Origin: an uncultured Eubacteriales bacterium
GTDB taxonomy: Bacteria > Bacillota > Clostridia > Christensenellales > UBA1242
Length of the DNA: 23,745 bases
NCBI GenBank assembly: GCA_949067325.1
Contig: CARTDZ010000017.1
Span: 1 to 23,745 of the forward strand
Direction: 5' to 3'
The notes under the pieces are model-generated. The model was given only the letters and a program-made list of their open reading frames with translations. It searched no databases and was not told the DNA's origin. The position numbers and the translations under genes were made by a program. The stretch's first letter is position 1. Each line of letters starts with the position of its first letter. Positions 14,976 through 22,560 of the stretch are shown piece after piece.

Positions 14976-15104
14976 GATAAACAAAAAATCCCCCCCCCAA
15001 AATTAAAATCCCCAAAACCAAAATAAAAAAATTAAAATGAAAAATATATATTGAAAAATATAAAATTTAAACCCTGAATAAAACTACCATTATAAATGAC
15101 TAAA

Positions 15105-15136
15105 GAAAAAAGAGCGATAAAAGTTCGCTCTTTTTT
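15105..15136. terminator. Bidirectional terminator between minE and the 1502-residue protein gene
   Basis: AAAAAAGAGCGA (15106-15117) pairs with TCGCTCTTTTTT (15125-15136) around a 7-nt loop. The A-run on one side and T-run on the other make it a terminator for both convergent transcripts. Confidence 0.92.
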
Positions 15137-15139
15137 GTT

Positions 15140-18100
15140 TTAAGCAGGCTCTTTCCATGTGACGTAATATTCAGTCAAAACTTCGCTGTTCCATTTCGCA
15201 TAAAGTGTGGTGTCTTCCTTTATATCAATACTTCCTTCAACTTTTTGAGAAAGATTGCTGTCAAGATACCAACCAGCAAATGTGTATCTTGTTACTCGCC
15301 ACTCATTCTTAGCTTTCAAACCATTGTATCCAATTTTTACAGCGTCACGATAACGAGTAGGGTTAAGACTGCCCAAATCAAAACTTTGACCTTCAATAAG
15401 CGTTACGCTATCAATTGCATAGCCGCCATTTGTTTCAAATTTTAATTGAGAAATTCTAAGACTTTCAATCAAATTCCATTTAGCATAAAGTGTTGCGCCA
15501 AATCTAGGCATAACCTTCTCTTCAAACTGCTTTGTCAAAGCCTCATCGCTAAACCAACCAGCAAAACGATAGGTGTTTCTTGTCATAGTTTCAAGTTCAT
15601 CAACAACGCGATCTTCAAAACTTGGCAAGGTTATTTCAGCTCCAACTTCAGCTTCAATGTCAGCAACATCAGCTCCACCATTTTCATTTAAGACTATTGT
15701 GTACTTCTTTGATGCAGCCAAACTGCTTTTGCCATCTTTGATTATCCATTGTTCATTTTCGCCATAAGTGTAACTATTCACAAATTCATACATCTCACTC
15801 ATGTCAAGCTCTTTGCTCACGTCAAGCGAAATGTCGTCAGATTTCAAATCTACAGTAAATACACTTGCAATAGGTGCGTGCATTTCAAATGATATGCCAC
15901 CAATAATGTTTTTGCCTTCAGCACTTTCAACCACGCTTATTCCAACACCAATATAGTCAAGTTGAGGATTGTTTGAAAGCTCTGCAAGGTTGAGCTTAAC
16001 ATTAAAGTGCTTCTTGTCTTCACTGACATTAAACTCTTTGATAATCTTGCTCACGTCAATAGGAGTAGTTCTGTTTCTTGAAAGCTCCATAGCCTTGTCA
16101 ATTTCTTTCATAATGCTGTCGCTAAGACCAACAATATATTGAAGATAAGCCATAGGATCGCTCAAAAATTCAGTATAATGAACTTTGACCTTCTTTTGAT
16201 ACTTGCCATCTTTTTCAGTTCTGTGAATATAAACAAACTCATCTTTCAGATAAATGTAAGCAGTTCTATCGCTTCCATTATATCCAGTAGGGGCATCATT
16301 GTTTACAAAGGTAATGCTTGGTATCGCTCCAACTTTCGCCATCATCTCAAGTTTGCCATCTACAAGTTTGATTTTTACATCAAAAGGCACATTCATATTG
16401 ATAGGTATGCCCAACACTTCAGCTTTCACGCCAAGAGTACCCGCAAGCCCAAAATCTTTCTTTTCTGCCAGATTGATGACAGATTTTATAAGCTCGTTAG
16501 AACCTGAAATGTCAACCCAATTCTTGCTTTCATCAGGCACTTGCACGCCAGCAAATTCAAGACAATCAATCGCCAAATTAAATTTCTGCTTGCTACTTAC
16601 GCCAATATTATCAAGCCTAATTCCAACCAGTTTGTCGCCGTCACGTTCGATCACAATCAATCCTTTTTGACCAAACATATTCAAACCAATTTCAAGCCTG
16701 TGTTCGTCAACTCTGATGCCATCGAGTTTGCCAAGCACGCTGCTTACATCGCCAGCGTTAACAGAAGGAAGCTTAATAGCCGCAAAATCAAAATCGTCCA
16801 TATTTCCAGCAATGTCTTTAAGGAAAGGTAGAAGGTTAGGGTCAATACCAAACATATTCATCAAAATCACCAAAATCTCACTTAAATCAGCAGTGTCGAT
16901 CTTGATTAAAAGTTCGTTATAATTTGCGTACAAATATCCGTCATGCAGAAAAACTTCCATCGAATGGCTGTCTCTGCCTTCAACTTTGACCGCAGCATAC
17001 ATTTTCAGCCCATCAGTTATATCAAACTCAATTCTAGCGTCTTTAGTGGTATAAATACTTTGACCATTTTCAAACACTTCAGCGCTTGCTGACAGGTAGA
17101 ATTGCTTAGAAGTCAAATAATCTTTTACAACGCCAGCAAAAGGCAAAATCTTAGATATATCAGCATAATCTTTGTCAAAATTAAGTTCTGCCTTTTGATT
17201 TCGAATGCATATTTGGACACTGATATTTTCAAAGTTGGCTTTGATGTTAGATATAGAATAATCATCAAATTTTACTTCCACTTTGCCGCCCATAACTTCA
17301 AGTGTAAGCGTGTTATCTTTGTATCCAAGTGCAAGCGATCTTATGATCTGTTCAATGTCAAAATTGGCCATAATCTCGCTATCAATTTCAAGCTCATCGC
17401 CAGTTACGCTGGCAAAAGGCATAATGCCCAAAACTTCATTTATTTTTTCAGCAACATTTACGCCAAAATTTTCTTCGATGAAGTTTGCAACAAGGTCGAT
17501 ATCATCAAGGTTAAATACAACATTATTTTCACCAATTTCAATATAAATCTTCTTGTCAGCAAATTTAACAACACCATTTATGCCTTGATAATCTATTGCT
17601 ATCGAAGCTTCAAGACCGCTTTCGTCAAAGTTGACACTTCCAACCACATTCAATCCGTCATATTCAGCCAAAATGTCCAAATAGAATTTGCCAGCCTTAA
17701 CATAGTCAATTGCATTTTGTGCAACATTTAAAATTTCTTCAACAGTGATAAATTCAGTGGTGTCAATTCCAAGTCCTTCAATAGGTGTGCTGCTTGCATT
17801 TATTGTAAGAAGAACTGACGCATTTTCACTTGCAAAACTTATGCTGTTAAGTGTATCGCTATATCCAAATTTGATTTCACTTCCACCAAAAACAGAAATG
17901 ATAAGGCTTCCATCTTCGTCTTTGATTGAAGTGATCAGATCAGGGTGAATTTCAGGGTTTAACAATTTTTTTACTTCATTCAAAATCTGATCAATCAATT
18001 CTTCGCCGTTTTCAGAAGGAAAGTTTTTGGCAATAAATTTTCCAATCTTATCAAATTCATTATAAGCAAATCTCACTTTAAGCTCTGAAATTTGCAAGAA

Positions 18101-19648
18101 AATGTTTTCGCTATCAGCGACAAGTGAAAATTTCTGGCCAAGAAGGGTTGCTGCAAGTTTGACAATCCTATTGTCGCCATCAACTGAAAGGGCGTAGTCT
18201 GCATAAAAGTTTTGTCCACCAACGTCGATTGAAATACCACCAGTAAAGGTAGGATACTTAATACTAGTAAATATAGCATCAAGTGCAGGTATTATATCCT
18301 CAAGATTTACATATCTGCTTGTATCAAATTCAAGTCCAATCTCTCTAGGCTCTTCAATTGAAATTCCAGCATCAAATCCAAACCCGTTGAATGAAATCTC
18401 TCTAAGATCTCTTCCGTCAATCACACAAGCAATTTCACCAATGTTTGCAAGAGAAAATGTAAGTTTGTCTCCGTCACGACTAAAGCTTTCAATGATTGAA
18501 AGGTCAATCGAAGCAAGGTCCACTTTGCCGCTTTGAGGGAATAGTCCACCAATTGTCTCAAACAGTTTACCGCTATTGATAGCCACAAGCACTTGAGATA
18601 TTTCGTCAAGCGGAACTTTAATGCCAAATTGCTTGTCAAGAAGTGAAGTGATAAGGCTACTCTTGTTAAGGTCAAATTTCAAGTTTATGTTGCCAAATTC
18701 GAGATAAATAATATCATCAATAGCCACCAAGTTGACGTCATAACCCAAAATATTGTTTATAGTAAGCTTAGAGTCAAATTCTTTGAGGTTTGCACTCAAA
18801 AACCCTTCAAATGTTTGGCCTTCATAGCCAAGGTTCATCGACAAACCAATTTCATCTTGGTCAAGCACGCCAAGCACAGACTCCGCAATCAAAAATAGGT
18901 CAGAAATATTGATATACTCTTCTTTTTCAGGCGAAGGCAATTCAACGTTGTCAGGGTAGTCAAATTCACTAGTCAAACTGATGATAGTGTCATTTGTTAT
19001 TTGCTTTTGAGGCAAAACAACTTTGCTTATTGCATAATCAAGGTCGCAATCAATCAAAAGCTCGCCAAGCATAGGAATATTCAACTTGATAGCAATTGAA
19101 TTGTCACCTTTAGTCTCTGTCAAATTGCTCAAAAAGCCCATAATCATGTCAAGATCAATCTGTGACAAGTCAATGCCAAGATCAGGGAATTCAATATCCA
19201 AAATCTTCAAAACTTGACTTACGCTGTCCATAATGTTTGCTGTTTCAATCTTAAATTTGCCGTTAAACATATCAAAATACAGTGTTCCTTCACTATATTT
19301 TATATCAATTGCAAAAACATCGTCATTAATTGCGACAGTAATATTGCCATCAACACTAAGGCTATCAAAACCATCTTCAAGGTCAACCAAAGCGTCAATA
19401 ACAATAGAATAATTGTCTTCTCCTGAAGCAATATCAGCCTGCAAAAATACGTCAAGCCCATTTGCGCTCGAAAGCCTTGAAAGCATCTCAGTCAATTGTG
19501 CGGGGATTGTAGTGGTCTGATTTTGTCCTAAGTCATCATTGTTGCCAGAAGTAGGAGCAGGAATAAGAAGCACAACGCCAAAAGCAGACGCAAAAGTTAC
19601 AAAAACGTACAAAAGTGCGTATGACGCAAATTTAAAAAACTTTTTCAT
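15140..19648 (-). CDS. Giant exported protein with six ~200-residue beta-rich repeats and two InlB B-repeats
   Basis: A 1502-residue protein with an N-terminal hydrophobic segment (about 8-30) that exports or anchors it. Six homologous units begin near residues 51, 246, 447, 634, 829 and 1045. Each has a strand motif followed by a helix: LYFDMFNGKFKI (123), IYLEFGNINLKFDL (314), IFLQISELKVRFAY (516), IYIEIGENNVVFNL (701), LYANYNELLIKID (906), VYIHRTEKDGKY (1139), often with FGI or FGV about 20 residues later. I do not recognise this unit. Its alternating strands and amphipathic segments resemble LolA/LppX-type half-barrels, which is speculation. Two InlB B-repeats follow (about 1316-1392 and 1402-1487), each ending FAGW...LYAKWN. 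No sortase motif is present. AGGAGGAGG precedes the ATG, 12 bp after the 410-residue protein gene. Confidence 0.8.
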   Translation of the reverse strand: MKKFFKFASYALLYVFVTFASAFGVVLLIPAPTSGNNDDLGQNQTTTIPAQLTEMLSRLSSANGLDVFLQADIASGEDNYSIVIDALVDLEDGFDSLSVDGNITVAINDDVFAIDIKYSEGTLYFDMFNGKFKIETANIMDSVSQVLKILDIEFPDLGIDLSQIDLDMIMGFLSNLTETKGDNSIAIKLNIPMLGELLIDCDLDYAISKVVLPQKQITNDTIISLTSEFDYPDNVELPSPEKEEYINISDLFLIAESVLGVLDQDEIGLSMNLGYEGQTFEGFLSANLKEFDSKLTINNILGYDVNLVAIDDIIYLEFGNINLKFDLNKSSLITSLLDKQFGIKVPLDEISQVLVAINSGKLFETIGGLFPQSGKVDLASIDLSIIESFSRDGDKLTFSLANIGEIACVIDGRDLREISFNGFGFDAGISIEEPREIGLEFDTSRYVNLEDIIPALDAIFTSIKYPTFTGGISIDVGGQNFYADYALSVDGDNRIVKLAATLLGQKFSLVADSENIFLQISELKVRFAYNEFDKIGKFIAKNFPSENGEELIDQILNEVKKLLNPEIHPDLITSIKDEDGSLIISVFGGSEIKFGYSDTLNSISFASENASVLLTINASSTPIEGLGIDTTEFITVEEILNVAQNAIDYVKAGKFYLDILAEYDGLNVVGSVNFDESGLEASIAIDYQGINGVVKFADKKIYIEIGENNVVFNLDDIDLVANFIEENFGVNVAEKINEVLGIMPFASVTGDELEIDSEIMANFDIEQIIRSLALGYKDNTLTLEVMGGKVEVKFDDYSISNIKANFENISVQICIRNQKAELNFDKDYADISKILPFAGVVKDYLTSKQFYLSASAEVFENGQSIYTTKDARIEFDITDGLKMYAAVKVEGRDSHSMEVFLHDGYLYANYNELLIKIDTADLSEILVILMNMFGIDPNLLPFLKDIAGNMDDFDFAAIKLPSVNAGDVSSVLGKLDGIRVDEHRLEIGLNMFGQKGLIVIERDGDKLVGIRLDNIGVSSKQKFNLAIDCLEFAGVQVPDESKNWVDISGSNELIKSVINLAEKKDFGLAGTLGVKAEVLGIPINMNVPFDVKIKLVDGKLEMMAKVGAIPSITFVNNDAPTGYNGSDRTAYIYLKDEFVYIHRTEKDGKYQKKVKVHYTEFLSDPMAYLQYIVGLSDSIMKEIDKAMELSRNRTTPIDVSKIIKEFNVSEDKKHFNVKLNLAELSNNPQLDYIGVGISVVESAEGKNIIGGISFEMHAPIASVFTVDLKSDDISLDVSKELDMSEMYEFVNSYTYGENEQWIIKDGKSSLAASKKYTIVLNENGGADVADIEAEVGAEITLPSFEDRVVDELETMTRNTYRFAGWFSDEALTKQFEEKVMPRFGATLYAKWNLIESLRISQLKFETNGGYAIDSVTLIEGQSFDLGSLNPTRYRDAVKIGYNGLKAKNEWRVTRYTFAGWYLDSNLSQKVEGSIDIKEDTTLYAKWNSEVLTEYYVTWKEPA

Positions 19649-19660
19649 TTCCTCCTCCTT

Positions 19661-20893
19661 TTAATAAACTACATTTTCAAATGTCGTAGTAAGCGTTCCA
19701 ACGCAGCTAGCCGACACTCCAAATGCGATTTGAGAATATTTTTCTTCGACGTCAATCTGTACCAAATGCCAATTTTCGTCAATTATAAAAGTCTGTTTAA
19801 CGTACCCGCTACCAAAACTAGGCATATCGGGCAATGTGCTGACCATTTTCATTTGACGAACGTAAAATCTCGTGCTTTCAAAAGGCTTAAGGTCAAATTG
19901 CATCTTGTAAGTCAAATTGCCTTCCTCATCAGTCAAAGTCTCAATCGCCACACTCGCTTCGTCAACAATGGTCTTAGACGAAATTATATAAGGGTGTATC
20001 GACGAAGGCAAACCACCAGCAAAAGCTTTACATTCCTCCAAAGTCAAACTTTTCTTGCTCCCTTTGTCCCAGTCAGCTGAGGCTGAGCCATCTTGAAGCT
20101 TCTTGGGTGCAGCATTTGTGTACTTGACCATGTTTGAACCTTTATCCATCACAAGCTGATGTGCCACGCTCTTCATACCAAAACTTATCGCAATGCTCTC
20201 ATATGTCTGCCCATCAAAGGCATGAAGGCCATAAACACTTTGATTTGCAATTGTAGAAACCGCACCATTGCCTTCAATTCTATAACTCTTAGCAAGGCCA
20301 ATGTTAAACAGTGCAAGGTTGATATTTTCGCTTGCGCTTAAATTTGCAGGCGTAGTGCCATGAGCTTTGGCTTTTGCCACCCAATCCGCTCGCTCGCTTT
20401 CAGAAAGCTCTCCTCCAGTCGCCTTGACAAAAGCGTCTCCAATGTCATCATAAAGCAGCAAAATGTCTTCCTCGCTCATTTCAGGGTCAACATTGCTATA
20501 AAGGTTGTTGTGATACCAATAACCCAGCACGCAGCCAGTCACCACGCCCATCATGGTAATAGCTCCAAGGTTCAAAAGCCGTCTTTTCCATGAAAGCTTT
20601 TTCTTTTCCTTTTTCTGCTTCTTGCCCTTTATGGCCTCATCAAACTCTTTGTCAATCAGACTTTCCTCTTCTTTCGCATCAACATTAGTCTTCTTCTTTT
20701 TGCTTTTATCATGCTTGAAAAGAGGCCTTTTTTTGCCATCAGCCTCTTTTTCTTTGGCAGGGGAAGAGACCTCATTTTGCTCAACAAAATCAACAGGCAA
20801 CACAACGCTGTTGTCTGACTTGTCCGAAACTATAGTATTGTCACTCACTTTTTCAAGTGAAACATCTTGAAACTTCTTCGTCTTGTTAGCCAT
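19661..20893 (-). CDS. Single-pass membrane protein with exported C-terminal domain, partner of the repeat protein
   Basis: A 410-residue protein with a charged, disordered cytoplasmic N-terminus (1-105, rich in Lys, Glu and Asp, with several poly-Lys stretches). One transmembrane helix lies at about 106-126 after KLSWKRR, and the remaining 280 residues face outside. The outer domain is beta-rich, and its end (TFIIDENWHLVQIDVEEKY, then GTLTTTFENV) resembles the sheet-forming parts of the units in the downstream 1502-residue protein. Shared fold is inferred, not shown. No catalytic motif is visible and I do not recognise a family. The ribosome binding site is GGTGGGG, seven bases upstream. The ATG overlaps the end of a small upstream ORF by eight bases, and only 12 bp separate its stop from the next gene, so the three form one operon. 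Confidence 0.75.
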   Translation of the reverse strand: MANKTKKFQDVSLEKVSDNTIVSDKSDNSVVLPVDFVEQNEVSSPAKEKEADGKKRPLFKHDKSKKKKTNVDAKEEESLIDKEFDEAIKGKKQKKEKKKLSWKRRLLNLGAITMMGVVTGCVLGYWYHNNLYSNVDPEMSEEDILLLYDDIGDAFVKATGGELSESERADWVAKAKAHGTTPANLSASENINLALFNIGLAKSYRIEGNGAVSTIANQSVYGLHAFDGQTYESIAISFGMKSVAHQLVMDKGSNMVKYTNAAPKKLQDGSASADWDKGSKKSLTLEECKAFAGGLPSSIHPYIISSKTIVDEASVAIETLTDEEGNLTYKMQFDLKPFESTRFYVRQMKMVSTLPDMPSFGSGYVKQTFIIDENWHLVQIDVEEKYSQIAFGVSASCVGTLTTTFENVVY

Positions 20894-21071
20894 GTTGCGA
20901 CCCCACCAAAAAAGCAGAGAACGCTTTTGCTTTTGACTTCATAATTTTTATATATGTATAAGCTGACGCTTGTGTGATTAAATTTATGTAATTTCCTGCT
21001 GGCAATTTTGCTTGGCAGTCAAAAGAAACAAATGGACAATTCAAGGCGAAAACAGAAAAACCGTTTGCCAT
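20886..21071 (-). CDS. Small 61-residue leader ORF of the repeat-protein operon
   Basis: A 61-residue ORF starting MANGFSVFALN and ending FLVGSQHG. It is the first ORF after a consensus promoter and has a good ribosome binding site (AAAGGTGG at 21084-21077, five bases before the ATG). Its TAA overlaps the start of the 410-residue protein gene by eight bases, the usual arrangement for translational coupling. No family, signal peptide or clear domain is recognised. It could be a true small protein or a regulatory leader ORF whose translation sets expression of the operon. Coding bias was not tested. Confidence 0.5.
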   Translation of the reverse strand: MANGFSVFALNCPFVSFDCQAKLPAGNYINLITQASAYTYIKIMKSKAKAFSAFLVGSQHG

Positions 21072-21101
21072 AAGAACCACCTTTGGAATTTAAATAAGAT
21101 G

Positions 21102-21120
21102 TGTCAATCTACTATTGACA
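21102..21120. promoter_or_regulatory. Operator-like inverted repeat at the repeat-protein operon start
   Basis: TGTCAATCTACTATTGACA is a 7-bp perfect inverted repeat (TGTCAAT at 21102-21108, ATTGACA at 21114-21120) with a 5-bp centre. It covers the predicted transcription start near 21119 and the first bases of the minus-strand transcript. A repressor site is a reasonable reading. It may partly reflect TTGACA-type promoter elements facing each other. Confidence 0.4.
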
Positions 21121-21142
21121 GATATATTATAATATATATAAA
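21115..21142 (+). promoter_or_regulatory. Possible opposing promoter overlapping the minus-strand promoter
   Basis: TTGACA (21115-21120) and TATAAA (21137-21142) lie 16 bp apart on the plus strand, interleaved with the minus-strand promoter. It would add a long leader to the gene at 21299. The region is very AT-rich, so chance is a real alternative. Confidence 0.3.
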
Positions 21143-21154
21143 AATCTATGTCAA
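21126..21154 (-). promoter_or_regulatory. Consensus sigma-A promoter of the repeat-protein operon
   Basis: On the minus strand, a perfect TTGACA (21154-21149), a 17-bp spacer and a perfect TATAAT (21131-21126) are present. The start near 21119 gives a leader of about 48 nt to the small ORF at 21071. Confidence 0.85.
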
Positions 21155-21224
21155 CAAATTTTAACAAAAATTTCAAAAAAAAATGATAAAATTTATCAAA
21201 ATAAAAATTTAAAATTTTTTGTAT

Positions 21225-21259
21225 ATTTATGCAAAAATTGGTTGATTTATGCAAAAATT
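21225..21259 (+). repeat. 15-bp direct repeat with 20-bp period over a promoter
   Basis: ATTTATGCAAAAATT occurs at 21225-21239 and again at 21245-21259. The second copy overlaps the -35 box and spacer of the promoter of the 21299 gene. Two helical turns separate the copies, so a dimeric regulator could bind one face. Confidence 0.7.
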
Positions 21260-21270
21260 TGTGATATAAT
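21242..21270 (+). promoter_or_regulatory. Sigma-A promoter of the 214-residue protein gene
   Basis: TTGATT (21242-21247) and a perfect TATAAT (21265-21270) are 17 bp apart. The predicted start near 21277 rules out the upstream TTG at 21242 as start codon. Confidence 0.78.
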
Positions 21271-21298
21271 CAAAACCATTATCAAAGAGGTGCAACTT

Positions 21299-21943
21299 AT
21301 GAAATTATCACAAGAACTTAAAGAAAACTATGGCTTCAACCTTGATGAAGGGCAGTTTTATGCTCTCGTGTTTGGCTATCAAAACAAGCTTTCAACCCTT
21401 GAAGGTGAAAAGGTGAAAAGTGATGAAGAAATCGAAGCTGAGCTTTCTAAATTATATAGAACTCAAACTATAAAAAATGCACAAATCAAAGAAGATGATA
21501 CAAAAGCTTCAACAATCAGCCAAAACTTTTCAGACGCAATCAATGCCATACTTGACGCCAATATAGAAAATGCTGAAAAACTGGACAAAATCCATGCTTT
21601 TGTGTTAAATCTCATGCCAGATCAAACACTAGTAACAAGTCGATTTTTGAGTGCAAAAAGCGAAAATTTAAGCAACAATAAAACAGCTTTTTTATCTCAG
21701 GAAGCAGACTTTAACGTGATCAAAAAAGGCCTTTACACGCCTTCACTTTTTGCGTCAGAAATGGCTCAAAAAACAGGTCTTCCAGCCCAAAAACTCGAAC
21801 AAATTTGCCTGTCAAAAGTGCCAGAATTTCAAAAAATTGAAAACTCATATCTCTCATTTTTGATTGACTACGCAAAGCAAATCGCAGCCTTCAAGCTTGA
21901 GGAGGACCTGCTTTTTTCCAAAGAGGCCTCAAAAGCCTTATAA
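21299..21943 (+). CDS. Unrecognised 214-residue helical cytoplasmic protein
   Basis: I do not recognise this protein. It has no signal peptide or transmembrane segment and is rich in charged residues with heptad-like helical stretches (for example KSDEEIEAELSKLYR, and NAEKLDKIHAFVLNLM). One segment, TPSLFASEMAQKTGLPAQKL, could be a helix-turn-helix-like pair, but that is weak. A longer reading from TTG 21242 is rejected because it lies in the promoter. AAAGAGG at 21284-21290, eight bases before ATG 21299, fits the start chosen here. It is transcribed alone from a well-formed promoter covered by a direct repeat, just before the rplM-rpsI promoter. No clear terminator follows it. Confidence 0.75.
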   Translation: MKLSQELKENYGFNLDEGQFYALVFGYQNKLSTLEGEKVKSDEEIEAELSKLYRTQTIKNAQIKEDDTKASTISQNFSDAINAILDANIENAEKLDKIHAFVLNLMPDQTLVTSRFLSAKSENLSNNKTAFLSQEADFNVIKKGLYTPSLFASEMAQKTGLPAQKLEQICLSKVPEFQKIENSYLSFLIDYAKQIAAFKLEEDLLFSKEASKAL

Positions 21944-21988
21944 ACTCAAGTTTTTTTGCAATTTTTTCCATTTTCTTCCTAAAAACGC

Positions 21989-22017
21989 TTGACAATAAAG
22001 CAGATTATATATAAAAT
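21989..22017 (+). promoter_or_regulatory. Sigma-A promoter of rplM-rpsI
   Basis: A perfect TTGACA (21989-21994) and TAAAAT (22012-22017) are separated by 17 bp. The predicted start near 22024 gives a 93-nt leader to rplM. Confidence 0.8.
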
Positions 22018-22023
22018 AATAAA

Positions 22024-22116
22024 CGTCTTAACCTTTAAGGCGGTTTTTTGTTTGCACTAGCCCCGCGGATAAAAGTCAAATTAAAAGGACAAAGGCGAAA
22101 TTTTCGGAGGAATTAA
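22024..22116 (+). promoter_or_regulatory. rplM leader with 5' attenuator hairpin (L13-leader-like)
   Basis: The leader begins with CGTCTTA (22024-22030) pairing to TAAGGCG (22036-22042), one G-U pair included, around loop ACCTT. TTTTTTG then TTT follows, so it has the form of an intrinsic terminator at the extreme 5' end of the transcript. A GC-rich segment (GCCCCGCGG, about 22060-22068) lies next and could compete or form a protein-binding site. Firmicutes L13 operons often carry an autoregulatory L13 leader; identity with that family is inferred from location and shape, not from an alignment. Confidence 0.6.
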
Positions 22117-22560
22117 ATGAAAACTTTTATGGCAAAACAAGCGGACGTTGAAAGAAAATGGTTCGTTGTAGACGCAACAAATGTTCCACTGGGAAGAGTG
22201 GCATCTCAAGTTGCAGACATACTTACAGGCAAAAACAAGCCAATTTACACACCACACGTTGACACAGGCGATTTCGTGATCGTTATCAATTCAGACAAAG
22301 TAGTTCTCACAGGCAAAAAGCTTGAAGAGAAAAAGCTTCGCTGGCACACAGGCTACATCGGTGGCCTCAAGGAAGTAGGATATGACACTCTCATGAAAAC
22401 AAACTCACCAAAGGCAATCATGCAAGCGGTGAAGGGTATGCTTCCAAAAACAAGCTTGGGAAGAAAGCAAATCACACGTCTTCACGTATATAAAGACGCA
22501 AATCACAATCACCAAGCTCAAAAGCCAGAAACAATAGAAATTAAAGGAGCGAGAAACTAA
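22117..22560 (+). CDS. rplM: 50S ribosomal protein L13
   Basis: L13 is an early-binding large-subunit protein. The 147 residues are close to the family norm of about 142-147. Typical segments are WFVVDATNVPLGRVASQVADILTGKNK near residues 15-40, GDFVIVINSDKVVLTGKKL at 51-69, RWHTGYIGGLKE, AVKGMLPKTSLGR near 108, and LHVYKDANHNHQAQKP near the end. CGGAGG a few bases before the ATG is a strong ribosome binding site. The TAATG junction overlaps rpsI by one base, the standard rplM-rpsI arrangement. Expression is probably controlled through the attenuator-like leader. Confidence 0.98.
   Translation: MKTFMAKQADVERKWFVVDATNVPLGRVASQVADILTGKNKPIYTPHVDTGDFVIVINSDKVVLTGKKLEEKKLRWHTGYIGGLKEVGYDTLMKTNSPKAIMQAVKGMLPKTSLGRKQITRLHVYKDANHNHQAQKPETIEIKGARN

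Noticed and set aside
17102..17731. Plus-strand ORF of 209 codons inside the giant minus-strand gene
   Set aside because: It is antisense to a clear repeat-protein frame with conserved unit motifs, lacks a ribosome binding site, and has an unnatural composition rich in Phe, Ile, Asn and Lys.
21242..21298. TTG 21242 as start of the 214-residue protein
   Set aside because: It coincides with the -35 box of a well-formed promoter, and ATG 21299 has a ribosome binding site.
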